Assembly (NCBI RefSeq): GCF_000372725.1 | Contig: NW_005200754.1 | Location: forward strand, 185,709-249,708 | Source of the DNA: Emiliania huxleyi CCMP1516 | Taxonomy: Eukaryota; Haptophyta; Isochrysidales; Noelaerhabdaceae | Length of the DNA stretch: 64,000 nucleotides | Direction of reading: 5' to 3' | Shown: positions 18,413 through 29,180 of the stretch, piece by piece | Position numbering within the stretch: position 1 is the first letter of the stretch | Layout of the letters: the number at the start of each line of letters is the position of its first letter | The notes under the pieces: generated by a model | Told to the model about the DNA's origin: nothing | Seen by the model: only the letters and a program-made list of their open reading frames with translations | Databases searched by the model: none | Program-made: the position numbers and the translations under genes

Positions 18413-19426
18413 ATGGCTCCGAGTATGCTCTCCACGCTTGCCGCCCTCGCCGCAAGCGTCGCGCCGACCGTCTCGCGGCGGCTGTGTCCACGCCTTCCTG
18501 CGGCTGTGCGCTGCTGCGCGCCTAATCCCGCGCCTCTGCTCGATCGCTCCTTCGTCGCGGACCTGCATGAGTCGACGCTGCCTTCGCTCGTGCTGATCCG
18601 GCCGAGCGGCGTCCGCAACGCGACCACTCAGGGCTCCGGCTTTGTGGTTGGCGTCGGCGAGCGCCGCTTCATCCTCACCTCGGCGCACGTGTGCAAGGGC
18701 GGCTGGCGGCTCGAGGTTGCGCTGGCTTCGGACGGGTTCGACGCGACCTATCCGACGGAGGTCGTCGGTCGCGCGCGCCGAGGAATCGACATCGCCCTCC
18801 TCGCGCTCCCTGACGCTGCCGCCTCTCTCCGCCCGCTGCCGCTGCGAGATTCGGCCGTGGTGCGGATCGGCGAGCTCCTCGTCGCCCTCGGACACCCCTC
18901 CGGGCTGCGAGGCGCCGCGACCCTCGGCATCCTCTCCGCCCGAGACAAGGGCACCGCCTCGGACTTTCTTGTCACCGACGCAGCGCTGGCGGGAGGCATG
19001 TCGGGCGGCCCTCTGCTGACCGCAGACGGCCGCGTCGTCGGCGTCAATACGCTGGTCCGCCCGGAGCTGCGCGCGCTCGGCAACTATGCGCTCTCCTCCG
19101 ACACAGCGAGGGCGGCGGCGGAGGAGATTGCGGCGAGGTGCGTGCCGTCGGGGTGCGACGTGGCGGCGGGCGCGGTGCTGCTGCTGTACAACGACGGCGT
19201 CAACAGGCGGGAGGCGGTGGAGGCGGCGCTGGTGGCGGCCGGGCTAAGCCAGGCGCAGGCGACGGAGGCGATGCTGGGCGCGCACACAAAGGGGCGCGGC
19301 GTCGTCCGCTCTTGGTCCGCCGCGAAGGAGCCAGGCTGGGCGGAGGAGGCGGAGGAGATGATGGCGGCGCTGGCCGCGGCGGACCTGCTGGTGGAGGTGG
19401 AGGCGATCTTCGGAGGGGACGGGTGA
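18413..19426 (+). CDS. HtrA/Deg-like serine protease fused to a ClpS-like domain
   Basis: Intronless, 337 codons from ATG 18413; the frame is open further upstream, but this Met begins an Ala/Ser/Arg-rich presequence that suits organelle import. Residues 50-240 are a trypsin-fold protease of the HtrA type: ILTSAHVC (His92), RRGIDIALLALP (Asp126), GHPSGLRG, and AGGMSGGPLL (Ser197), giving a complete catalytic triad. No PDZ domain follows. Instead, residues 254-334 match the ClpS fold: VLLLYNDGVNRREAVEAAL (Asn260-Asp261), AMLGAHTKGRG (His291), and a C-terminal VEVE strand. ClpS binds N-terminal degrons and delivers substrates to Clp proteases; its Asn/Asp and His pocket residues appear kept here, with Gly in place of the second Asp. 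The domain calls are strong; the proposed role (a protease choosing substrates by N-terminal residue in mitochondrion or plastid) is inference. Confidence 0.85.
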   Translation: MAPSMLSTLAALAASVAPTVSRRLCPRLPAAVRCCAPNPAPLLDRSFVADLHESTLPSLVLIRPSGVRNATTQGSGFVVGVGERRFILTSAHVCKGGWRLEVALASDGFDATYPTEVVGRARRGIDIALLALPDAAASLRPLPLRDSAVVRIGELLVALGHPSGLRGAATLGILSARDKGTASDFLVTDAALAGGMSGGPLLTADGRVVGVNTLVRPELRALGNYALSSDTARAAAEEIAARCVPSGCDVAAGAVLLLYNDGVNRREAVEAALVAAGLSQAQATEAMLGAHTKGRGVVRSWSAAKEPGWAEEAEEMMAALAAADLLVEVEAIFGGDG

Positions 19427-19842
19427 CAGTGGGGTCTAGACGCGCAGAGGTAAATAAATAAATAAACAAAAGAGTTGGACAAATGCCAAATTCCAAATCG
19501 AAAACATAGAAACCCAAACACAGGCGGCGACGTGCGTGGCATACGACTGTATCTAGAGCTCGTGGGTGAAGGAGGCGGGCACAAGTTCCAAAATTTTTTT
19601 AGATATTCTTACCTTCTTGCCCCCCTCCGAGACTGGAGACAGTCACCACAGATACATACGTCTGTGGGAGTGCCCCCCGCCCCCGCTTGCCCTGCCTACG
19701 ATCAGGTCGTCACTGAATGCTGAAGACTAAGGCCGCGAGCTATGCAGGCGGTCAGTTGAGCAGCATGGCACGGTCAGCAGCGCCGACAGGCTGTCGCAAG
19801 GCGTGATAGCATGGCCGAATTCCCTGAAAACAAGTGAAAAAT

Positions 19843-20050
19843 TGCCCAAATAACGCACGGGCCCTCAGCGGAGCTGGGAATAGGACCGCCGCAAGCGGCG
19901 TGGCGTGGAGCGGTTGAGCATCCCTCCGGGGGGCCCTCTGCGCCGGGGAGGCGTTGTTGGAGGCTAGGACGCAAGCGTCCGTCGCCCTTTTTCAAACAAA
20001 CTCGGGGCCCACTCCGCTACGCTCCGACCCGAATTTGGAGGGCCTAAAAG
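19843..20050 (-). repeat. dispersed repeat A, copy 1
   Basis: Read on the minus strand it runs from TCCAAATTCGGGTCGGAGCG through GACGGACGCTTGCGTCCTAG and GCTTGCGGCGGTCC. It is found again at 25829-26000 and 53818-54000 on the plus strand. Short, non-coding and conserved; possibly a SINE-like or MITE-like element. Confidence 0.85.
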
Positions 20051-20978
20051 TTTAAGGTGTTGCTGCGCAAAAGGGGTCGGACACAGGGCGCAGCTCATGC
20101 TAAGAGCTAGAAGGGGAGCTAGAGAGAACGACTACCCTGTCCCGTTATTGCGTACACCAACACCACAAAAGCTCTCTCTCTCCTGTCCTCACTCAGAGCC
20201 GACAGAGGGGGGTCACAACTACCGAGTCTCTCGACTATTGCAATAGCTGCCACGTTGCCGAGAGCGGATCTCCTCCTGCTCCGCAAGGAGGGTGGCCAAG
20301 GCTAAAGTCTTGTCGGAGCCGCCGGGCGTGTTGACGACTTGGAGAAGGTCGCCCTTGTACTTGTACTTGTAGAGATGCTCGAGGGGGTGCTTTGTGGGGC
20401 GGTGCGCAGCCAGGCCAGCAGTGAGGGGAGGCGCACCCTCACTCTCCTCGGTTGCAGAGCTCATCACCTACAGGCTGTCGGCTCTCGCGGGCTGCGGAAC
20501 CGGCCCCAGAAGGGGACGGTCCGGGCGAGTGTGCTCACAGTGTGGCAGCTGCCTGCTGCCAGCTCCTGCGCTAGTATGGGCACCGCGCACCGGCCTCTAT
20601 CACAACACTACTGATCCTGGTCATTAGAGCTCTGCCAGGGATAGCGTCAGGAGCCGGTAGGAGTCAAAACCTCTCATATTTGAGACATCGATTCGATGTG
20701 ATCGGTAGACATCGTGTCCCATATGTCTCGTGCAACTCAACCCTTATAGCCGTCATGTCCGAAAATGACACCCGATCGGAGTCCCGCACGCCCGCAAGCA
20801 ACCTGAGCGGCTCGAGCCCCCTTGAGCGTATTCATCGTCCTACCCCGCCTCCCCCCACTCCCTCCGAGGCGCCACCGGCCACAAAAACTCTAGCCCGCAC
20901 CACGCGAGCATGCTCACACACCGCCAAGGCGCGGCCGGGCCCGGGGCTTTGAGGTGCCTCGCCCCCCCCTCCCCGTCT
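20051..20978. other. spacer, no gene seen
   Basis: Between repeat A and the end of the minus-strand WW gene. No domain, tRNA or clear repeat structure recognised. Confidence 0.5.
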
Positions 20979-23900
20979 TCACCACTCCTTGCCCCACGAC
21001 TCGTCGTCCCACCCGTTGCTACCGTTGCTGCCGTTGCTCTCGTCGCTGCCCTGCGCAGCGACCGGCGTGGCGCGACTGGCGGGAGTCGCAGTCGACATCG
21101 AGTGCCTAGTTCCGTCCCACTCCGATGGTTGAATGTGAACCGCTGATCTCCGTCGGCGACAGCGGAGAACTTGCCCGGAGGAGCCGGCGGAGAGAGTGCC
21201 CGAGTCGGAGGAGTGGCCTATCGATCACTGGCCATCGATGGCTGCCTGACTGGGAGTGGAGGGTGCGCGAGTCGGAGAAGTGGCCCTTGGCCGAGTTGGT
21301 CTCCGAACCGACAGACATGACGGCGGGAGACCTAAGCAGCGGGGAGGAGTGAGTTGTTGATTGGTGGGTCAGGCTCCCGAGCCGACAGACATAGCGACGG
21401 GCGACCCCAGACCGGCGTCCATCTCTGATTCACCAAACGAGCTAACTGACTGCCGATGATAATTCGCTCACCCCCAGCCATCGTCCATCTCGCCCCAGTC
21501 GTCGCCGCCGGCCGCAGATGCCGCCGCCGCCTGCTCTGGTAGCTTGTCCTTGACACCAGCCTCCGCCGCCGCCGTCTCTGCAGCCGCCGCCGCCGCCTCC
21601 TCCTCCGCCCCCGTCGCCGCCGCCGCCGCAGCAGCAGCCTCGGCCTCCTCCGCCGCCGCAGCAGCAGCAGCCGCGGCCTCCGCCGCCGCCGCCGCCTGCC
21701 TCGCCGCCGCCGCCGCCGCCGCAGCAGCAGCAGCAGCAGCCTCCTCCGCCTCCTCCCTCGCCAGCTCCGCGGCGAGCGCCTCCTCGACCTGAAGGCTCAA
21801 TGGTCAACTCATCAGCTAACCACGCCTCGCCAGCTCAGCGCCGAGCGCCCCCCTCGACCTCGCGGGCCAGCTCCTCCTCCGCCGCCGCCTGCCGCGCCGC
21901 CTCCTCCGCCTCAGCTCTCCTCGCCGCCGCCTCTGCCGCCTCCGCCTCAGCCTCCGCCGCCGCCGCCGCCGCCGCCGCCGCCTCCGCCGCATCTGCCCTC
22001 GCCGCCGCCTCCGCCGCCGCCCTCGCCGCCTCCGCCGCCGCCGCCTCCTCCGCCGCCACCCTCTCCGCCTCCGCCGCCGCCAGCTTCGCAGCCATCGCCA
22101 AACGCATCGTGTGCACCTTTGCCTTCGCCAGCCGCCCCCGCACGGCCGCCTGCGGGGAAGGGGGCTCAACAATCAATGATTAGTTATCACAAGATTGGCC
22201 CATATCTCGGCCACATCTCGGGCCACATCTCGGACAATCTCGGACCATCTGCCTGCAGCCGCCGTGCGGACTCCTCCTCAGCAGCAGCTCGAGCCTCCTC
22301 CGCCGCCGCCTCGGCAGCAGCAGCCGCCGCCTCCGCCGCCTCCGCCGCCGCCTGATCCGCCGCCACCGCCACCTCGGCTGCCTCGGTCGCTTCTGCCGCC
22401 TCCGCCGCCGCCTGCTCCGCCGCCGCCGCGGCCGCCACCGCCGTCGCCGCCGCTGCCGCGCCCTGCCGCGCCGCCGTCTCCGCTTCCGCCTCGGTGGTCT
22501 CCTCGGCCCTGGCAGCCTCCTCAGGGTAGTACCCGCCCCCTTCCCCACCAGGGTACCCTTCCCCAGCAGGGTACCCTTCCCTACCAGCGTACCCCTCCCC
22601 ACCAGCGTACCCCTCCCCACCAGCGTACCCCTCCCCACCAGCGTACCCCTCCTCAGCAGGGTACCCCTCCTCAGCAGGGTACCCCTCGCTTGGCGGCGGG
22701 TCCCATGACGTCTCCCCCGTGGCCTATACCCATCAACCACGAGCCAAGTCTTAAGCGACTGACCGACTCCTTGCCGCCCCCGCGGCGCCTCTCTCTCCAG
22801 CCGCGCCTACTCATTAGCAGCTCATCCTCAAGCCGCACCGGCTCCTTCACACACGCCCCCCCGCCCGCATCTCCGGCGGCCTCGTTGTAGTAGTACGCCT
22901 CCCCCTCCTCCGTCCACGCCTGAGAAAGGAAACACGCAGCGCCGGTCAGAGGAGCGCCATGCGCGGTAAAGGCAGCCCGCTCCTGCCCCCCGCCCGCCGC
23001 GCCTCTGACCAGCCCGGCGCGAGCTGGGAAGAGAGAGGCGGGGAGGAGAGGGGCTGGGAGGAGGCGGGGGCGGGCAGTCCAGCCTCCGCCCCCCACCCCT
23101 CCCCCTCCCACTCCGACGACGGCGCCTCCCTCTCCGAGATTGCAATCTCCGCATCAGCCGCCTCAACCACCACCGCCGCCGCCGCCGCCGCCCCTGCCCC
23201 CCCACCCTCCCCCTCCACCACCGCCTCTGCCTCGCCCGAGAAAGATATTGAAGCGACTTCTTGGACGGCTCCNNNNNNNNNNNNNNNNNNNNNNNNNNNN
23301 NNNNNNNNNNNNNNNNNNNNNNNNNNNNNNNNNNNNNNNNNNNNNNNNNNNNNNNNNNNNNNNNNNNNNNNNACCCACGCCGCCGCCCGCGACTGGCGAA
23401 AGTGCGGCGGCGAGGGGCGGGGGATGCGCGGCGGCGGGCGGGCCCCCGGCTGGTGGCAGCTCTGCTGGCGAGGCTGCGCGGGACCACGCCTCCGCCTCCG
23501 CCTACTCCGCACGCACCGCGGTGGAGACGCGCTGCACAGCGGCGGGAGGTCTCGCGCCAGCCTCCGCCTCCGCCGCCAGCGCCGTCGCCTCCGCCACCTG
23601 ATCCGACTCGCCCCGCGATCAATGACGGCAGGCGAGGCATTCGCTCGCTAACTAACTAGCCACCTTAGCCAGCTCGGCCGCAAGCTGCGCCGCCCTCGCC
23701 GCCTCCGCCGCCCTCTCCTCTTCCACCGCTAGCGACGCTTCGGCCCGCGCCTGCTTCACCGCCTTCTCCACCGCTGTCTGCACCTCGACCGCCGCCCGCT
23801 CCCTCGCCTCCGCCACCGCCGCCGCCGTCGCCTCTGCCATCGCCCGCCGCGCCTCCGCCACCACCTCCGCCACTGCGCCCGCCACCGCGCCCGCCACCGC

Positions 23901-25172
23901 CGCCGCGGCCGCCTCCCGCCCCTCCTCCCGCCCCTCCTCCCTCTGCCTCCGCGCCTCCTCCCGCCCCTCCGCCGCCGCCTCCGCCGCCGCCTCCCTCCCC
24001 GCCTCCCTCGCCGCCTCCCTTGCCGCCTCTGCCGCGGCGGCACCGGCGGCGGCGGCAGCGTCTCTCTGCGCCGCCTCCGCCCCCTCCTTCTCCGCCGCCA
24101 TCCCCGCGGAGGCCTCCGCTACAAGCGCGCGGACCTCGCCCCGCGCCGCCGCCGTCATCGCGGCCAAGTCAGCGCACGCCCTCTCCACCGCCGCCTGCAG
24201 ACTCCTCGCCGCCGCCGCCCCCCGCGCCTCCTCCTCCTCCCCGCCCGCTGCACTCTTTGTGGTCGACCCGACCGATGCTGCAGCTGCCGCGGCAGCAGCG
24301 CCTGCCTTGCCGGCGGCATCCGCCTTCTCCGCCTTCTCCGCCTTCTCCGCCTTCTCGCCCTTCTCCGCCGGCTTTGCCTTCTCGCCCTTCTCCGCCTTCT
24401 CCGCCGTCTCCGCCTTCTCGCCCTTCTCCGCCTCTCCTTCCGTCGAGTCACGAGTGGGCTCCTACGCGAGACGGCTCCGGGAAGGTTCAGAGAAACTTCC
24501 GCCGAGCTCGAGCCGCGCCGCTCTCTCTCTTGCCGCCTCTGATGCCGTCGCCTGCTCTGCCACCGCACCCGCCGCCGCCGGAGCTGCCACCGCCGGCCCC
24601 GCCGCCGCCGAGGCTGTCGCCGCCGCCATCGCCGCTGGAGCCGCGAAGGCAGCAGGAGCAGAGACGGCAGCGGCGCCACCAGCAGCCGAGACGGCGGCGG
24701 AGGGGTGCGCTGTCGCGGGGGGCGTCGGGCGCGGCCCAGTCGGTGGCCGAGCCACCGCCGGGGATCGCCCGGGCTGGTACGGCCCGCGGGGAGCAGCCGC
24801 ACGAGGCGGCCCTGCGGCTGGCGCTGCCGGTCGAGCGCCCGCGGGTGGAGAGTTGGCAACTCGCATCGGCTGGGCAGCCGCAGGCCGGAGGGCAGGCGGA
24901 GGAGGGTGGCTCGCCGGCCGCGGGCCGGAAGGAGGCTGGCTCACCGGCCGAGGACCCGATGGAGGCACGCTCGCTGGGCGCGGCCGGGACGGTGGCTGAC
25001 TCACGAGCCGCGGGCCAGAGGGTGGCTGGGTGAGCGGCGGCCGAGGCGCGAGCATCGCGCGCGGCGCCGCGCCGGGCGTCGAGGGCGCAAAGGGCCTCGG
25101 ACCGGGCGGAGGGTGGCCGGCAGGACGGAGCGGAGCGCGGGGCGCCGTCGAGGGCCGCTGCTGCCGCCTCAT
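20979..25172 (-). CDS. Ala/Glu-rich coiled-coil protein with WW domain
   Basis: Minus-strand gene of at least seven exons, not assigned to a named family. From the N-terminus: a Pro-rich part with PPSGPRP(A/V)SQ repeats (25172-24470); Lys/Glu repeats EKAEKGEKAE (24430-24280); a very long Ala/Glu/Arg helix (ALVAEASAGMAAEKEGAE; 24270-23650); then sequence cut by the N gap. A WW-type segment WTEEGEAYYYNEAAG lies at about 22860-22920. Two more Ala/Glu-rich exons follow (22500-22255, 22150-21830; the second contains RLAKAKVHTMRLAMAAKLA), then a last helix (21790-21470). It ends in Trp/acid motifs DDWGEMDDGWG and WDDESWGKEW, stop at 20979-20981. The start (about 25172 or 25185) is uncertain. The WW domain suggests binding of proline-rich partners, perhaps its own N-terminus. 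Introns contain CCGAGATGTGG-type and 18-bp repeats. Confidence 0.6.
22547..22690. repeat. 18-bp intronic minisatellite
   Basis: Units CAGCGTACCCCTCCCCAC / CAGGGTACCC(T/C)TCC, about eight copies, in an intron between the WW exon and the next Ala/Glu exon. Confidence 0.85.
23273..23372. other. assembly gap (100 N)
   Basis: Exactly 100 N inside the WW gene; the true size and sequence are unknown, so the reading frame across it cannot be judged. Confidence 1.
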
Positions 25173-25274
25173 CCTGCGCTGCCACCGGTGCGCGCCGGCT
25201 TAAGGTTGCTCCCGGCCCAGTGGGGATTTTGGCCTACTCAGTGATCGTCTAAGGGGCGCTAACTGGCTGCAATG

Positions 25275-25603
25275 CCTATCTTTTGTGCCTAGCTTGTAGA
25301 GCACCTTAAAAAAGTACTTTGTCTTGGAGTGAAAAGTTTTTCGATGAGGTGGGGATCCGTGGTGAGCCGATTCCCAGATTCTCCAGATTCCCCCTCGAAA
25401 ACCGCGCCTTTTAATTCACTGCGGCCGCGGGCTTTCTCGGATTACTTTTCACTCGAAGACAAAGTAGTTTTTTGTTGGAACGGTGCCTACAAAAAATATC
25501 CGGGATCATATGGAGCTGACCACGGGGTTTGCGGCGATCACTGTCCTACCAGCGGGCACATATGGCCGCGGACACCCGTGAATGACCTTAAGGCTCTCCG
25601 GGC
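25275..25603 (+). repeat. dispersed repeat B, copy 1 (uninterrupted)
   Basis: Begins TTTGTGCCTAGCTTGTAGAG, contains GGTGGGGATCCGTGGTGAGC and ATCATATGGAGCTGACCAC, and ends near GACCTTAAGG. Copy 2 at 26962-27845 is the same sequence split by a 551-bp insertion, so this copy preserves the empty target site. Confidence 0.9.
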
Positions 25604-25828
25604 ACACGAGGACACATGGCGGAAACGTCTGCCCACTGTCCGCGCAGGTGTGCGGCGCACGTCGAGAGCGACGGCAGGGCGTGCTCCTGCTCTGGTTCCG
25701 TGCTATAGAGCCTGCTGTATACTTGATGCAGAGCTTTCCGACGTCATTGTGTTTGCCGCTCCGCGCTCGACGCCCGCCGCCGCGCGCGCCCGCGCGCCAC
25801 CCCTTTTGCGCAGCAACACCTTAAATTT

Positions 25829-26000
25829 CATGGCCCTCCAAATTCGGGTCGGAGCGTAGCGGAGTGCGAGTGGGCCCCGAGTTTGAAAACGGCGACGGAC
25901 GCTTGCGTCCTAGCCGCCAACAACGTCTCCCCGGCGCAGAGGGGCCCACGGAGGGACGCTCAACCGCTCCACGCCACGCCGCTTGCGGCGGTCCTATTCC
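25829..26000 (+). repeat. dispersed repeat A, copy 2
   Basis: Matches the copies at 19843-20050 (inverted) and 53818-54000 from CCAAATTCGGGTCGGAGCGT to GCTTGCGGCGGTCCTATTCC. Confidence 0.85.
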
Positions 26001-26961
26001 ACGCTCGCCCAGTTCTTAGTGCCAGTGCGAGCCAGTCCCGTGCCCAGTGTTGTGCGAGGCAGAGGGCGCTTTGTTGTACTTGGAGCACTTGTAAAATTCT
26101 TATTCTCTAAGTGCCTCGCCGTCCTCGCCGGAGTCGCTTAGGCGGCTCCAGTGGTGTACCTGTGTTAGTGCCAGTGCGCGCCAGTCCCGTGCCCAGTCCT
26201 GTGCCCAGTGTTGTGCGAGGGTTTCGCTGTTAAAATTCTTATTCTCTTTCCGGTGGTCGGGAAGCTAATTAGCCCCTGCCCCTGCCCCTACCTACCTACC
26301 TACCTACCTACCTACCTACTTATGGGAAACTAAAAAAGAAATCACTCGATGGGTGAAGGTGGGGTACTATACCAACTGAAGTGATGGTTGGTGGTACTCT
26401 CATGCAACCACAAGTCCTTCCTGTGACATGGCAGGCCACTCTCAAGCCCTACAGCTACACGCACTCTCTCTCTCTCCAGATCACCCATTTGGGGAGGGTA
26501 AAGAAAGAAAACAGACAAACCAAACGAGGGATGGGAGAGGACAAGGTCCCCACCTGCACGAGCATCGAGCAGGATTTTGGAAGGACGATCAGGGACACGG
26601 GGGAACGGGAGTGGGGAGCGCATCGCGACACGGAGGGGGGCTGGGCAGGGTTCCACGATTTGGGGAGGGTTGACATCGTGATTTTCGACGAAAGTTTCTT
26701 TTTCTGATGTGAAACTCCAGCGTGTGAAGAGAGGGGGACACCCAACGCTGGAAACTCCGTCGTGAGAGCCTTCTCCCTTCTATTCTTTTCACAGTGCGCG
26801 CCAGTCCCTGCGAGCCATACCACTCTGGAAATCTTTCAACCGTGCAAGATGTTCACGGGACGACCGCGATATGGAGGTTGCTGCGAGAACTCTGGCGAGA
26901 GACTGCGAACGTGCGAAGAGAAAATACCTACGGGCAATTTTCTTTAAGATGGCCTGCAATG
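26001..26961. other. repeat-rich spacer
   Basis: Contains two related 'CAGTGCG(C/A)GCCAGTCCCGTG' blocks, TAAAATTCTTATTCTCT motifs, a CTAC microsatellite and a segment (about 26500-26550) resembling 43760-43800. No gene called. Confidence 0.6.
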
Positions 26962-27208
26962 CCATATCTGTTGTGCCTAGCTTGTAGAGCACCTTAAAAA
27001 AGTACTATGTCTTGGAGTGAAAATTTATTGGACGAGGTGGGGATCCGTGGTGAGCAGATTCCCAGATTCTCCAGATTCCTCCTCGAAAACCGCCCATTTT
27101 AATTCATTGCGGCCGCGGGTTTGCTCGGATTACTTTTCACTCGAAAACATACTAGTTTTTTGGCGTTCCGGTGCCTACAAAAAATATCCGAGATCATATG
27201 GAGCTGAC
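26962..27208 (+). repeat. dispersed repeat B, copy 2, left part
   Basis: Matches 25275-25520 with scattered differences; interrupted after GGAGCTGAC by the TIR element. The right part resumes at 27768 (CACAGGGTTTGCGGCGATCA). Confidence 0.9.
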
Positions 27209-27759
27209 TTGGGCTCAACCAGGTTTTCCTCTCGCACTTGGAGCACTTGGAGTGCAGTCGGTAACCTCACATCCAGGGCCGGTGAGCTGAGAAGCGCATC
27301 CAGCGGGCCGGATGATCGGTATCGGGTTACGGGCAAGAGAGCCCTAGCCCCGGCTCGCATCCCGTCTCTTTTCCTTTCCTTTTTTCTCTACAGCACCCTC
27401 TCTTTTCCTCTCTATTTTCCCGGGAAACCTGCGTGGAAATCGTCAAATTTTGGGCTCTGAGCCGAGTCTGAGGCTGGTTTGGGCCCAAAATCAGCCAAAT
27501 CGGCAAAATACCGGGTATTTTGCGGGTATACCTGGAAAACCCCGGGTATACCTGGAAAATACCCTGCGACCGCCTGGGTATCGTGCCGATCTCCTCAATT
27601 TTGCGTGAGATTTTGCCCCAGACCAGCTCTCAGACTCACAGGCAGGGAAACTCGCGAGTTTCCAGATCGGAGCACCAAATACCCTCTGTTTTCCCTGGAA
27701 ATTTCCGGAAACGCAAAGTGCTGGGGATTTTGTTTGCCGGAAAACCTGGTTGAGCCCAA
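27209..27759. mobile_element. 551-bp TIR element with 8-bp target duplication
   Basis: Starts TTGGGCTCAACCAGGTTTTC and ends with the inverted equivalent (GAAAACCTGGTTGAGCCCAA). It is flanked by GAGCTGAC at 27201-27208 and again at 27760-27767. The paralogous repeat at 25275-25603 has a single GAGCTGAC, which proves insertion. The 8-bp duplication is typical of hAT-type transposition. The interior has partly repeated GGGTATACCTGGAAAA units and no transposase, so the element is non-autonomous. Confidence 0.92.
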
Positions 27760-27767
27760 GAGCTGAC

Positions 27768-27845
27768 CACAGGGTTTGCGGCGATCACTGTCCTACCAGC
27801 GGGCACAGTGGGCCGCGGACACCCGTGAATGACCTTAAGGTCCTC
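27768..27845 (+). repeat. dispersed repeat B, copy 2, right part
   Basis: Continuation of repeat B after the inserted element; matches 25523-25603. Confidence 0.88.
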
Positions 27846-28100
27846 CGGGCCAGTTGGGGGGGGCAAACCCTGCCGCCCCCTAGAACCCCGGGTAAGGCCC
27901 AGCGCCCAGGTGTGGCCTAGGGCATTCAGAAGGGACCAAGAGGAGTCCAGTCTGAGCCATAGAGCCCATGTCTTTGCCCCCGAAGGTCGCGTTCAAATGC
28001 CCGGAACGGACGTTACAGTGGTGTCCGGCCGGCGCGATCACCGAGCTGTGACGCTCAGGGAAGCGATGTCTGGTTTCTTTGCCCAGGGCTGGCCTACGGC
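27845..28100 (-). repeat. dispersed repeat C, copy 2
   Basis: Inverted copy of 2926-3180, abutting the end of repeat B. Confidence 0.85.
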
Positions 28101-28399
28101 CATGCCCGAGGTTGGGAGGAAAAGAATGTCGTGGCGGCGCTCTGTGTGTCGGAGAGCTCTCGAGGTCTCGACGGGCAGCCTGACCCCTCCCCACCGATGT
28201 GTATTTTTCTCTGCCCGATTGCGCGGTGCCTGCAAAAAAGAGAATCTGTGTGCTGTTAGCTAGTGAGCTCATACGCCGCCAAGTGCAAAGAAAACGCTGG
28301 CGTTCGGTGTAGACGACGGATAGAGGAGTTGAAGTTCCGGAGTGAAAATTCGAACGCTATCTCTCACGGTGACCAAAAAAATGTCCACCTCAGAAACAC

Positions 28400-28700
28400 C
28401 GCCGGAGGCAGGCCGCCGCACGCCGGCGACACAGGTTTAGCAGTGTGGCCGTGTAGCTTCCCTCGACGTCGGGCCGCGCCACCGTCTTGTCCTTGGGCGC
28501 CGAGGCGTTGTGCGCGTCCGCCTCGGCGTTGAAGGCGACGAGGACGGCCTCGGGGACGGGCTCGGCCGAGAGGCGGGTGAGCTGCCGCGCCACCGTCTTG
28601 CCCGGTGGCGCCGAGGCGTTGTACGCGTCCGCCTCGGCGTTGTAGGTCGACAGCTCGTCGATCGGTGGCGGCGGTTCGGCGCCGCCGCTGTTGCGCGGAC
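28400..28700 (-). pseudogene. decayed partial duplicate of the FHA-protein gene
   Basis: On the minus strand one frame reads LTRLSAEPVPEAVLVAFNAE followed by ADAHNASAPKDKTVARPDV. This parallels LTRLSAAPVSVAVLVAFNTE and ADTHNASAPKGKTVARFDV inside the large ORF just upstream. The block also holds an internal second copy (AEADAYNASAPPGKTVARQL). It lacks the rest of the gene, so I read it as a local duplicate fragment. Confidence 0.65.
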
Positions 28701-29180
28701 TGTGGCACAAAAGGTCGACAGCTGTCGACAGTGGCGGCGTCGCTCTCGGCATCACGCTCACCCGCCTCCAGTGTGGGCGGCAGATAAGCCTCCTGAGCGA
28801 GGCTCGGGCCGGCGGCGCGCTCGGAGCTCTCTGAGGAGCCACTCGCCTGGCGTCGACTGCCGCAAAAGATGAAAACACGAAAATTTTGCGTGTTGAATGA
28901 CTGCACTCCAAATGCTCCAAGTGCGCTCTCCTCCTTTCTAGCGATGAGGCTCGCAGGACCGCTACCAACACTCGACCCTCTCGCCGAGCGTCGTAGACTC
29001 TTGCGAGCGTCGAGGTACACTCTGAATTTCTCGCGATGTCTCGAGACACAGCTCGCACGACGCCTCGCAATATCGTCCAACCCGCAAGCTCGGCTTGGGA
29101 CATTCGACAGCGAGTCCCACAAGGCGCCACTCACAAGGCGCCACTCACTCGCGCCCGCTGGGTAAGCACCTGCGGCGCGC

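Noticed and set aside
22180..24860. Pro-rich and Arg-rich ORFs on the plus strand
   Set aside because: Complement and frame shadows of the Ala/Glu-rich minus-strand gene; the minus frames carry Lys/Glu repeats and a WW segment that make sense as protein.
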